23,078 nt of DNA. Source: a virus. Under the pieces are notes generated by a model. It saw only the letters and a program-made list of their open reading frames with translations. It searched no databases and had not been told where the DNA came from. The position numbers and the translations under genes are program-made. Position 1 is the first letter of the stretch, and every line of letters starts with the position of its first letter. Positions 14,157 through 20,461 of the stretch are shown one piece after another. The stretch covers positions 1 to 23,078 of the IMG/VR virus record IMGVR_UViG_3300034374_000307. The stretch is one strand, 5' to 3'.

Positions 14157-15470
14157 CTATTGTACATAATACCTTCCGTAATTACTATCTATTTCATAGT
14201 ACATTCTCATAGCTAAAGCATCTGCATAATCAGGAGACCTACCTATAATATCTTTAATAGTATCTTTAGGTATTATTTGTAGTTTATTATCCTTATCAGC
14301 ATCTTTAGTTCTTACCTGCTCTAGCTCTTCTATGATTTGATTCTTTACTGTTATATCATTACACTCTATACCTATCTGTGCTTTATTTACAAGGTCTGCT
14401 AGTTTGTAATAGCATTGTGTTTTTAAGTTCTGATAGTTTTCTCCTTTCAAAGGCTTAGAGTTATTTACAAATCCTCTGCAACGCATATAATCTTTTACAC
14501 CACCACCAACGCCATCTTCATCAACAATTATGTTATTTAGTTTAACTGCATATTGTTGTTGTAACTTCTTAATTTGCTCGACAACGTCATTTATAGCCGA
14601 TTTAAGCATACTTTGTATATATTTAATATGTAACCCTTCCCAAACTATAATAATCGTTTTATCGCTTCCAAAACGTGCTATATCGCAAGATATGTATTTT
14701 TCGCCCTCTTTTCCTGTTTGACTAAATAAATTAAGTATAGCATCATATTCTATTAAATTATCATTACTAGCATCATATTCCCAGTTACCATATAATAGTC
14801 TCTGTTTACTAAGTTCATCTAATGTTAATAATTGTGTCTTATAGTGTTTTGATATAAACTCATTATCATCTACTAAGCTTTGTATAAACTTTCTGTAAGG
14901 CTTTTGTACACCTTCTTTACTAGGCTTATAGTATTGAGTATATACCCAGTTCTTAGCAGGATTACAAGTCATAAGCAGCTTAGGTATTAAATCATACTCA
15001 TCTAATTTATAACGCATCCTAGAAGCTACTATGTTCTTAGCCTTTTCAGTTATTTGGTTTGCTTCATCTATAAAAGCTGCCGTTATTTCTAATGAACCTA
15101 AGCTATCAAAGTTTCTATCTGATGGGTATAGGAAAAGGTCTTTAAGTATTATCTCGCTACCATTATAAAATGTAACTATATTACTAGAGCCATTAAAGTT
15201 ATAATGTTTATTAGCTACTAATCCCCAAGCCTGGCATACTTCAAAAAATGTATTTAACGTAGTTTTTTTCAGGGCATCTAGTTTTGACCTGCCCATAAGA
15301 TATCTAGTCTTTGGATATTTAACACATAATAATATAAGCCAACTACAGCCTACCCATGATTTACCACCTCCTGCTGCACCTCCGAATAATATCTCTGTAG
15401 TAGTTTTATCAAATAAGTATTCAATAGCTTGTCCTTGTGTTTCTGTAAATTCAGTATCAATATTCAACAC
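14157..15470 (-). CDS. terL: terminase large subunit (437 aa)
   Basis: The DNA packaging motor, an N-terminal ATPase with a C-terminal RNase H-like nuclease. The Walker A loop GGAAGGGKS is at 30-38. Walker B is AAFIDEAN with D135 and E136. The coupling motif MTCNP is at 167-171. The nuclease domain shows YISCDIARFGSDKT (D263), IIVDEDGVGGGVKDY (D317, D319) and a final SPDYADALAM (D415, D418). The length is normal for the family. The start is probably GTG at 15470, followed at once by TTG; either overlaps the TerS end by about 14 nt and no in-frame ATG exists until residue 59. It ends the packaging unit at a strong terminator. Confidence 0.95.
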   Translation of the reverse strand: MLNIDTEFTETQGQAIEYLFDKTTTEILFGGAAGGGKSWVGCSWLILLCVKYPKTRYLMGRSKLDALKKTTLNTFFEVCQAWGLVANKHYNFNGSSNIVTFYNGSEIILKDLFLYPSDRNFDSLGSLEITAAFIDEANQITEKAKNIVASRMRYKLDEYDLIPKLLMTCNPAKNWVYTQYYKPSKEGVQKPYRKFIQSLVDDNEFISKHYKTQLLTLDELSKQRLLYGNWEYDASNDNLIEYDAILNLFSQTGKEGEKYISCDIARFGSDKTIIIVWEGLHIKYIQSMLKSAINDVVEQIKKLQQQYAVKLNNIIVDEDGVGGGVKDYMRCRGFVNNSKPLKGENYQNLKTQCYYKLADLVNKAQIGIECNDITVKNQIIEELEQVRTKDADKDNKLQIIPKDTIKDIIGRSPDYADALAMRMYYEIDSNYGRYYVQ

Positions 15471-15810
15471 CTTTTATATTTACATTTATCTTTATAGGCT
15501 CATCTCCTGATGTTAGGTCTAGTTCACTTCTTTCTATATATCCTCTTTTCTTTCCTTTAGTCTTTAAATAAAATATAGTAGCTGAAGTACTACCGTCTTT
15601 TATTTGTGTATGTAATTGGCTCTCTGCAAAATCTAAAGCAACATTTTCTATTTCTTTTACTGCCTGAGCAAACTCCTCATCTTCTTTAAGCCATTTGTAA
15701 TAAGTGCTTCTAGGTGTATCTGTTTTTTTACAGGCTACAGTTACAACACCTAAACTATTTTCTAAAGCTTGTAACATAGCTTCTTTTTTTATATGTCTAC
15801 TTTTGTTCAT
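15457..15810 (-). CDS. terS: terminase small subunit (117 aa)
   Basis: The N-terminal half is a helix-turn-helix: KKEAMLQALENSLGVVTVACKKTDTPRSTYYKWLKED (in parts, residues about 8-44), a typical DNA-recognition arrangement for the subunit that selects phage DNA for packaging. The middle EIENVALDFAESQLHTQI and SATIFYLKTKGKKRGYIER blocks are characteristic of small terminase proteins of Bacteroidota and related phages. The C-terminal end (EPIKINVNIKGVEY) is a beta tail. It overlaps TerL at its end and the glycosyltransferase at its start, so all are translated together. Confidence 0.85.
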   Translation of the reverse strand: MNKSRHIKKEAMLQALENSLGVVTVACKKTDTPRSTYYKWLKEDEEFAQAVKEIENVALDFAESQLHTQIKDGSTSATIFYLKTKGKKRGYIERSELDLTSGDEPIKINVNIKGVEY

Positions 15811-16655
15811 AATTTTTTATATTTTTCTTCTAATATTACAGGTGTAGCATTATTCCAAGTTATTCTATGATGTAACCTCATATGCTTATCACCCATTAAT
15901 GCAACTTTTACTGCTGAAGGTGTGTACATAACTGAATAAAAAGATTTAACATAAGTTCCTTTTGATAAATATATTTCTGTTAATCCACCTTCATTTGATT
16001 GTGTTACTTTTTGAGTTAGTGATAATATAGGTAAAGTAAAAAATAAATCTCCTTTTGTAGCATTTTGTACATAAGTATTTACATCTTCATTTATTCTACC
16101 TACAAAGTTAAAAGGTCTATCAGTTGAGCATAAAAAACTATTCATACATTTTCTTCTAAGTTTTGGGTTTTTAGCATAAGAATTTTCTGAACCACCTATA
16201 AAATCTCCACCCTGTGACATAGCAATAGTTTTAGCAGGAATACTTTTGTAAAAGTTTAACATTAATTCTAATACTTTATCTAAATTTCTTATTTGCTCAG
16301 GTTTATTCATATAATATAAACGATAATGAAAAGCAATATAGTCATCATCTAATACTAAAAAATATTTAATACCTATCTTTTTAGCTAAATCAAAACAAGC
16401 ATTTCTTGCATAAACAACCACCCTTTCATCATTAAAATTATCTCCTATATCAAATTTGTCTTTATAATTTTTTTTACTAAATACAATAACTTTATCTTTA
16501 TATAAGTTTTGATATGTTTCTAGTTCTTTATCATCATCTGAACATATAAAATATACTTTACCTGTATATCCTCGTTTTTTTAAAGTTTCATAGGTTATAA
16601 CTCTGTCAGACCTTCCGTAAGTTAGTATAAATATTGCAAAATCTTTATTTTTCAT
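15807..16655 (-). CDS. TET/JBP-associated glycosyltransferase-like protein (TAGT/GREB1-like GT family, 282 aa)
   Basis: A predicted GT-A-like glycosyltransferase of the TAGT type described by Iyer, Aravind and colleagues, proposed to glycosylate modified pyrimidines in phage DNA. Landmarks: IFILTYGRSDRVITYETLKKRG (8-29), YFICSDDD (35-42), VVVYARNACFDLAKKIG (79-95), the metal-binding-type acidic run VLDDDYIAFHYR (101-112), MSQGGDFIGG (146-155), a highly characteristic MNSFLCSTDRPFNFVGRINEDVNTY (171-195, in two parts), SKGTYVKSFYSVMY and a C-terminal RLHHRITWNNATPVIL. It overlaps the ParB-like gene by 11 nt and TerS by 4 nt. No TET/JBP oxygenase or hydroxymethylase is visible in this window; if the target is a hydroxymethyl base, that enzyme must lie elsewhere. 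A non-DNA acceptor is possible. Confidence 0.8.
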   Translation of the reverse strand: MKNKDFAIFILTYGRSDRVITYETLKKRGYTGKVYFICSDDDKELETYQNLYKDKVIVFSKKNYKDKFDIGDNFNDERVVVYARNACFDLAKKIGIKYFLVLDDDYIAFHYRLYYMNKPEQIRNLDKVLELMLNFYKSIPAKTIAMSQGGDFIGGSENSYAKNPKLRRKCMNSFLCSTDRPFNFVGRINEDVNTYVQNATKGDLFFTLPILSLTQKVTQSNEGGLTEIYLSKGTYVKSFYSVMYTPSAVKVALMGDKHMRLHHRITWNNATPVILEEKYKKL

Positions 16656-17373
16656 AATCTGTTATATATGATTGTTCTATTTCCTTACTTAGTTTAACAT
16701 AACCATTCTCAATAGCTTTATTAAAATCAATTATAACTAAAGCACTATCTTCCATTAACTCTTGAATTACTTTATTCGAATGAGCATAAAAATCTGCAAT
16801 ACTTTGATAGTTAAATACTGTATGCCTATATGCAGCTTTAATTAAAAATTCTTTTTCTTCTTTTTTTATATTACAAAGCTCTATCTTTTTTATTAACTCT
16901 TTTACTTTATCTTCATTGTATAGTTCTTTTTCTTTTGGCTTTTTATTTTTTGGTTCATAAGTAGGTGCTTCAATATTCTTTGTATATAATTCTTCTTCCT
17001 CTTTTACATCATCTTCATTCTGCCATACATCTAATCCCCATTCTGCTAGTTTAGTACTATCCCATTCATTAGCTAATATATCCCATTCCCACTCTCCAAA
17101 TCCTACATTATCTTTTATTATAAATTCCTGCTTTTGTTCTTTTGTTAATCCTTCTGCTATTTTTATATATACTTCTTTTAGACCTGCTTCTATACAGGCT
17201 TTGTATCTCATATTACCACCCAGTATAGTCATATCTTCATCTACTACTATTGGTCTAAGCTCTAGCATTTCAGGAAAATCCTTTATAGATTTAACAAGCT
17301 TTTTAAACTTATCATCTTTTATAATTCTTGGATTATCTTTGTTGGGTTTTAACTTATTGATTTCTAGTTTCAT
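16645..17373 (-). CDS. ParB-like nuclease-domain protein with conserved helical C-terminal region (242 aa)
   Basis: Residues 1-115 form a ParB/Srx-like domain: LKPNKDNPRIIKDDKFKKLV, LELRPIVVDEDMTILGGNMRY with the GGNxRYKA core at 52-59, then LTKEQKQEFIIKDNVGFGEWEWD and LAEWGLDVW. In phages such domains may be DNA-binding adaptors, nucleases or partners of modification enzymes. After an acidic linker comes a second conserved region: YTKNIEAPTYEPKNKKPKEKEL (130-151), EKEFLIKAAYRHTVFNYQSIADFYAHSN (173-200, in parts) and ELMEDSALVIIDFNKAIENGYVKL (205-228, in parts). From memory this second block recurs in phage ParB-like proteins, some next to glycosyltransferases. It opens the packaging unit and overlaps the TAGT gene. 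No methyltransferase domain is attached. Confidence 0.8.
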   Translation of the reverse strand: MKLEINKLKPNKDNPRIIKDDKFKKLVKSIKDFPEMLELRPIVVDEDMTILGGNMRYKACIEAGLKEVYIKIAEGLTKEQKQEFIIKDNVGFGEWEWDILANEWDSTKLAEWGLDVWQNEDDVKEEEELYTKNIEAPTYEPKNKKPKEKELYNEDKVKELIKKIELCNIKKEEKEFLIKAAYRHTVFNYQSIADFYAHSNKVIQELMEDSALVIIDFNKAIENGYVKLSKEIEQSYITDYEK

Positions 17374-17375
17374 AG

Positions 17376-17407
17376 TATATAATAGAATAAATTAATAATT
17401 AGTTTAA
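17376..17407 (-). promoter_or_regulatory. putative phage promoter, copy 1 (TTAAAC-N16-CTATTATATA)
   Basis: Minus strand TTAAAC (17402-17407), 16 nt, CTATTATATA (17376-17385), then 5 nt from TATTAT to the ParB ATG at 17373. It overlaps the end of the zinc-ribbon gene. This marks the apparent switch from replication to packaging genes. Confidence 0.7.
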
Positions 17408-17632
17408 AAACTTTTCTTTAGTATCTTTCCATAAATTATCCTTCCTTTTACTTAGTGATGGTTCTGTTCTTCTTATACTTGGAAAGCCACCAAACTCTTT
17501 AGCTATCTCCTGCATATATTCTCCACATTCACATTGTGCCTCACGAGTTCTAACTTTACCACCCACTACTTCTAAAGTAGCTTTAGCTAAGTCCTTAGTA
17601 TTACCACATTCATTACATTGATATTTTAACAT
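17399..17632 (-). CDS. small zinc-ribbon protein (77 aa)
   Basis: The frame stays open to a TTG at 17662, but the ATG at 17632 (MLKYQCNECGNTKDL) is preferred because the zinc ribbon begins there and an A-rich leader (AAACTAAATACT) precedes it. C6 and C9 with C34 and C36 form a CxxC...CxC metal site. The C-terminal GGFPSIRRTEPSLSKRKDNLW pattern is one I recall from other Bacteroidota phage zinc proteins. A nucleic-acid-binding role is plausible but unproven. It is separated from its neighbours by short gaps, so it may be expressed on its own. Confidence 0.65.
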   Translation of the reverse strand: MLKYQCNECGNTKDLAKATLEVVGGKVRTREAQCECGEYMQEIAKEFGGFPSIRRTEPSLSKRKDNLWKDTKEKFLN

Positions 17633-17650
17633 AGTATTTAGTTTAAAAAT

Positions 17651-17707
17651 AAAGGAGAGCAAAAAACATTTAATATATTATTAGTGGCAATATGCCTACT
17701 CTCCCTT
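17651..17707 (-). repeat. inverted repeat across the 17633-17695 gap
   Basis: On the minus strand AAGGGAGAG (17699-17707), at the end of the DUF3310 gene, can pair with CTCTCCTTT (17651-17659), including one G-U pair, around a 39-nt loop. It lies just before the zinc-ribbon gene's leader. It is too open to be a clear terminator. Confidence 0.3.
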
Positions 17708-17914
17708 ATTTAGTTTTAAATCATCTAACTCAAACTCCAAATGTGCAATAGCTTTCTTTATACATTCTTCAGGTCTATTATGCTTAAAATTTGCCCTCAA
17801 AAGATAAGTTACTGCGTTTCCCACATTGTAAGAAAGTTCCCAATCAGATACAACTTTCCTAGCCTCGTATTTATAATTCTTTCCTATATAATAGTCAGGT
17901 ATTCTTTTATCCAT
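17696..17914 (-). CDS. DUF3310 family protein (72 aa)
   Basis: The short sequence matches the DUF3310 pattern known from many phages: PDYYIGKNYKYEARKVVSDWEL, then YNVGNAVTYLLRANFKHNRPEE and KKAIAHLEFEL. The conserved GNAVxYLLRAxxK and KAxxxLxxEL blocks are all present. The family is short and helical and sometimes fused or adjacent to nucleotide metabolism genes, but its biochemical role is not firmly known. It overlaps the preceding Cys-rich gene by 8 nt and belongs to the early operon. Confidence 0.8.
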   Translation of the reverse strand: MDKRIPDYYIGKNYKYEARKVVSDWELSYNVGNAVTYLLRANFKHNRPEECIKKAIAHLEFELDDLKLNKGE

Positions 17915-18305
17915 ATTTTTCTTTTATTTGTTTAATTCCTTGAAAACAGTTGTTTAGACAAGTACCACAATTACTTGTAGGTTTGTATCTTGTACCATAT
18001 ATTGTATTGTATAGTTCGACCATTTTCTTTTTTACTGTAACATTCTTTGCCACTCCTGTCTTTATATCATCCCAAATCAAAAGACATTCTTCTATCAGTT
18101 CTTCAGGTATATCATCAGGTCTTTCTACTTCTGTTGTTTTACTCCAATACTTTTGTGGACATTCCATTACTCCTATCCTAGCTTTTACTTTCATAAAACA
18201 TAAGCAGACCTTACAAGTACCTGTAGGCTTAAAATAATATACACACTCTCTACATAATGCTATACGTTCTTCATACACCTCATTCTTTACAAAAAAATTA
18301 CTCAT
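17907..18305 (-). CDS. Cys-rich putative zinc-binding protein (132 aa)
   Basis: Two Cys clusters suggest metal binding: an N-terminal group at C18, C21, C31, C34, C36 and C49 (ALCRECVYYFKPTGTCKVC, then MECPQKYW), and a C-terminal group at C113, C116 and C120 (YKPTSNCGTCLNNCFQG). The middle is an acidic helical region (DDIPEELIEECLLIWDDI). The ending RYKPTSNCGTCLN I recall from other Bacteroidota phage proteins of unknown function. It overlaps both the sigma-like gene and the DUF3310 gene by 8 nt. Accessory transcription or replication protein is a guess from context. Confidence 0.65.
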   Translation of the reverse strand: MSNFFVKNEVYEERIALCRECVYYFKPTGTCKVCLCFMKVKARIGVMECPQKYWSKTTEVERPDDIPEELIEECLLIWDDIKTGVAKNVTVKKKMVELYNTIYGTRYKPTSNCGTCLNNCFQGIKQIKEKYG

Positions 18306-18852
18306 CTAAAACTTCTTTAAGATATTCTCTTACTTTGTCTATAGTTGTAAATAAGCTATTTCTACTTATGCCTGTTTTCTTTGCTAGTCCTGTTAAAGTG
18401 TTACCCTCGTAATAATATAATCGGAAAACTGAAGCATCATACCAATAAACATTTTCTAATGCTTTGTCTATTTTTTCAAGCTTTTGCCATTGTTTATACT
18501 CTTCAGGATTAGGTATGTTGTAAAGATTTTTTTCATTATTACTTTCTGTTATATCGTAGGTTATATTACTAGCCTGTAAATCTAAATTAGTATAATATTT
18601 TTTATACTTATAATAGTAAGGGCTTCTAGGGCTTGTGTAGCTATATCTTAATACTACTGCGCCATATCTTATTAATCCTTTTTTTCCATCTTTAGTATAT
18701 ATTTTTTCTAATGTTGCAGGATTCATTTGCATAAAATATAACATTAATTCCTGTACGGCTTCTTCGATTTCATTTATATCTTGCGAGTAGGTGTAAGACA
18801 TTTCTATAAATGTTTCTCTACAATCTGCTACTGCCTGATATATTTTATTCAT
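18298..18852 (-). CDS. sigma-factor-like transcription regulator (184 aa)
   Basis: The layout resembles a small sigma-70-family protein. The N-terminal half (about 25-75) has INEIEEAVQELMLYFMQ and KKGLIRYGAVVLRYSYTSPRSPYY, compatible with a diverged region 2. The C-terminal part (about 137-180) has VFRLYYYEGNTLTGLAKKTGISRNSLFTT and KVREYLKEVL, a good region-4 helix-turn-helix. Such proteins direct host RNA polymerase to phage promoters. A non-host-like promoter motif recurs in this window, and this is the only visible candidate regulator for it; that link is inference. It overlaps its neighbours by 8 nt on both sides. A phage-specific terminase-like or repressor HTH protein is a less likely alternative. 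Confidence 0.65.
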   Translation of the reverse strand: MNKIYQAVADCRETFIEMSYTYSQDINEIEEAVQELMLYFMQMNPATLEKIYTKDGKKGLIRYGAVVLRYSYTSPRSPYYYKYKKYYTNLDLQASNITYDITESNNEKNLYNIPNPEEYKQWQKLEKIDKALENVYWYDASVFRLYYYEGNTLTGLAKKTGISRNSLFTTIDKVREYLKEVLDE

Positions 18853-19201
18853 TATTATTTTTTATATCTCTTAAATCTCTAACAACCATTTCTAATGCAT
18901 TGTCTAATAATAGTTTGTATGCTCTTATAGCTTCTAAATTTCTTTTAGTTTGTATACCTGCAAAATATCCATTTACCATTACTGAAGTATGTGAAGGTAT
19001 AAGTGTTAGCCAATCATCCCAATTACCTGCATCTACATCTTTACCATAACTATTATGGTATTCTATTATAACTTGTAAAACTTCTTTAAAATTATTGTAT
19101 TTACTTTCTGAAGAAATTTCTTTGACAAAAGATAACATTAAGTTTAAATAATCATTAACAACTATTTGATGTGTAGTATTGGCAAATATTGGTTTTGTCA
19201 T
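18845..19201 (-). CDS. unrecognised protein (118 aa)
   Basis: I do not recognise this gene. It appears mostly helical, with VVNDYLNLMLSFVKEIS, FKEVLQVIIEYHNS and LEAIRAYKLLLDNALEMVVRDL, and a central DAGNWDDWLTLIPSH segment containing several aromatic residues. No Cys cluster, catalytic motif or membrane segment is visible. It lies between NinG and the sigma-like gene, overlapping the latter by 8 nt. An early-operon regulatory or replication accessory role is possible. Confidence 0.55.
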   Translation of the reverse strand: MTKPIFANTTHQIVVNDYLNLMLSFVKEISSESKYNNFKEVLQVIIEYHNSYGKDVDAGNWDDWLTLIPSHTSVMVNGYFAGIQTKRNLEAIRAYKLLLDNALEMVVRDLRDIKNNNE

Positions 19202-19222
19202 GCCTCAAAAATAAAAAATAAA

Positions 19223-19636
19223 TTACTCTATATTCTTTTCCTTTTTTATTTTATTAACAAGGTCTTTGTAATAACTTATCATTTCTACATAATCTACTCT
19301 AGTCATCTTAACATTTAACTTTGCTAAAAATTCTAAATCCTCAGCAGTACCTTTACCATACTTAGCATCTAAATACATACCAAACTTATACTGCTCACCT
19401 TGAGAATACATATTGCATTTGACGCACTGTACTTGACAATTTTGTTCATTCCATCTTGTATTATGATGCCTACGTGATTGAAAATGTCCGTTTTGAAGTT
19501 TCTTATAGTGGTCTACTTTACCACAAGTGAAGCACTGAGCTGCACCAGTATCAGTAGCTTCTCTTAATCTAATATATTTAGAGAACCAACTATCTAATTC
19601 TTTCTTAAGTTTGCTTACAGGTTTTTTTATCCCCAT
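19223..19636 (-). CDS. ninG: NinG/Rap-like recombination protein (137 aa)
   Basis: The sequence fits the lambda NinG (Rap) family, whose founding member is reported to nick or cleave branched DNA such as Holliday junctions. It has the N-terminal helix ELDSWFSKYIRLREA (13-27), a zinc-type Cys set C35/C38 (CFTCGK) and C71/C74 (VQCVKCN), and the HNH-like block LQNGHFQSRRHHNTRWNEQN (47-66). The C-terminal end is helical. The length is somewhat shorter than lambda NinG. It overlaps the HTH gene before it by 10 nt and probably helps recombination-dependent replication or resolution before packaging. Confidence 0.85.
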   Translation of the reverse strand: MGIKKPVSKLKKELDSWFSKYIRLREATDTGAAQCFTCGKVDHYKKLQNGHFQSRRHHNTRWNEQNCQVQCVKCNMYSQGEQYKFGMYLDAKYGKGTAEDLEFLAKLNVKMTRVDYVEMISYYKDLVNKIKKEKNIE

Positions 19637-19905
19637 ATTACTTTTTGCTCATATTGTGGTTTCGGTTTAAAATAAAGGTATTTGGCTACAGTTGTTTTTT
19701 TACCAAATTTATTCTTAAAGTGTAAGTCGTCTCTATGTATATTATATCCTTCTTTTTTTAAATTAAATATAATACTAGCTAGTCTAGTAGCACCATATTC
19801 TTTTATAGCTTCCCAACTAGTTATATGTCCATAGTTTTTTAAATGCCATTTAATAGCATCCTTTTGAGTTTTAATTTGGTCTTGTGTTATTTGTATAGTT
19901 TTCAT
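19627..19905 (-). CDS. small helix-turn-helix protein (HTH_39-like, 92 aa)
   Basis: Residues about 19-62 read GHITSWEAIKEYGATRLASIIFNLKKEGYNIH (in parts): a winged-helix module known from phage and prophage genes, where the recognition helix covers YGATRLASIIFNL. The C-terminal wing is KYLYFKPK. The N-terminal IQITQDQIKTQKDAIKWHL helix is typical too. The family is assumed to bind DNA, and replication or early control is likely from its position; no target is known. It overlaps the preceding gene by 4 nt. Confidence 0.75.
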   Translation of the reverse strand: MKTIQITQDQIKTQKDAIKWHLKNYGHITSWEAIKEYGATRLASIIFNLKKEGYNIHRDDLHFKNKFGKKTTVAKYLYFKPKPQYEQKVIWG

Positions 19906-20270
19906 TTTAATAGTTTTTTAGGTTCTTGATAAAATGGTACTTCTTCAGGTTTTTTATTTAGTGTATGTACCTGATAGTAAGCATCATTTACTGTCTTCTT
20001 ATGCGCAATTATCCATCTATAAAAAGTTCTTATATTTAGGAATGGTTCAAAGTCGCAAAACCTTACTCCTATATGAAAAGCATCTTGTATCTGATTAAAA
20101 TACAATCGTTTAAATCTGTTTTCAGTTTGTAAATCTTGTGCTAGTATTTTTGCTAGTGAAGCCATAGATTTAGCATCTGCTCTATGTCCTAACTCTACTG
20201 ATGTCTTAGCAATTAGGTCTAATGTCTTTTCTGTAAGTTCTTTGTTGTTTTCTTCTTGTAATGTTTTCAT
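19902..20270 (-). CDS. conserved early phage protein of unknown function (122 aa)
   Basis: The protein is helical: KTLDLIAKTSVELGHRADAK at the start, LAKILAQDLQTENRFKRLYF, then IQDAFHIGVRFCDFEPFLNIRTFYRWIIAHKK (in parts), the most distinctive block. The AFxxGVRF...LNIRTFYRW pattern resembles helicase-loader or replication accessory proteins encoded near phage DnaD-like genes, but I cannot confirm this. It overlaps genes on both sides by 4 nt and follows the winged-helix replication gene by one small gene. Confidence 0.55.
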   Translation of the reverse strand: MKTLQEENNKELTEKTLDLIAKTSVELGHRADAKSMASLAKILAQDLQTENRFKRLYFNQIQDAFHIGVRFCDFEPFLNIRTFYRWIIAHKKTVNDAYYQVHTLNKKPEEVPFYQEPKKLLK

Positions 20271-20461
20271 TTCTTAAATTTATATTTACTCATATCATTA
20301 TTTATTATAGTTCTATGTTTATATACATAGTCTCCTTTAGGCTCTTTAAATCTTTTACCTATTTCTAATTTACCACTATACTTAAAATAATTATTCAAAT
20401 CTATAGTATTTTTTTTATATAACTTTTCTAAGTATATCATCTGTTTGTATTCATCTATCAT
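20267..20461 (-). CDS. small basic protein (64 aa)
   Basis: I do not recognise this protein. The ATG at 20461 (MIDEYKQMIYLEKLYKKNT) gives a 4-nt ATGA overlap with the preceding gene and is preferred over the upstream ATG at 20485, which would overlap by 28 nt. It is Lys- and Tyr-rich (KRFKEPKGDYVYKHR, ending MSKYKFKK), so nucleic-acid association is plausible. No domain is recognised. Confidence 0.5.
   Translation of the reverse strand: MIDEYKQMIYLEKLYKKNTIDLNNYFKYSGKLEIGKRFKEPKGDYVYKHRTIINNDMSKYKFKK

Noticed and set aside
14789-14798. Nine-of-ten motif match (CATATAATAG) inside terL
   Set aside because: No partner box at the right spacing and no gene start nearby.
17885-17894. Sixth copy of TATATAATAG (CTATTATATA on the minus strand) inside the DUF3310 gene
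   Set aside because: It encodes the conserved YYIG residues and has no AAAC box 15-16 nt upstream, so it is coding coincidence.
17950-18237. Plus-strand 95-codon open frame
   Set aside because: Antisense to the Cys-rich zinc-binding gene, with no supporting signal.
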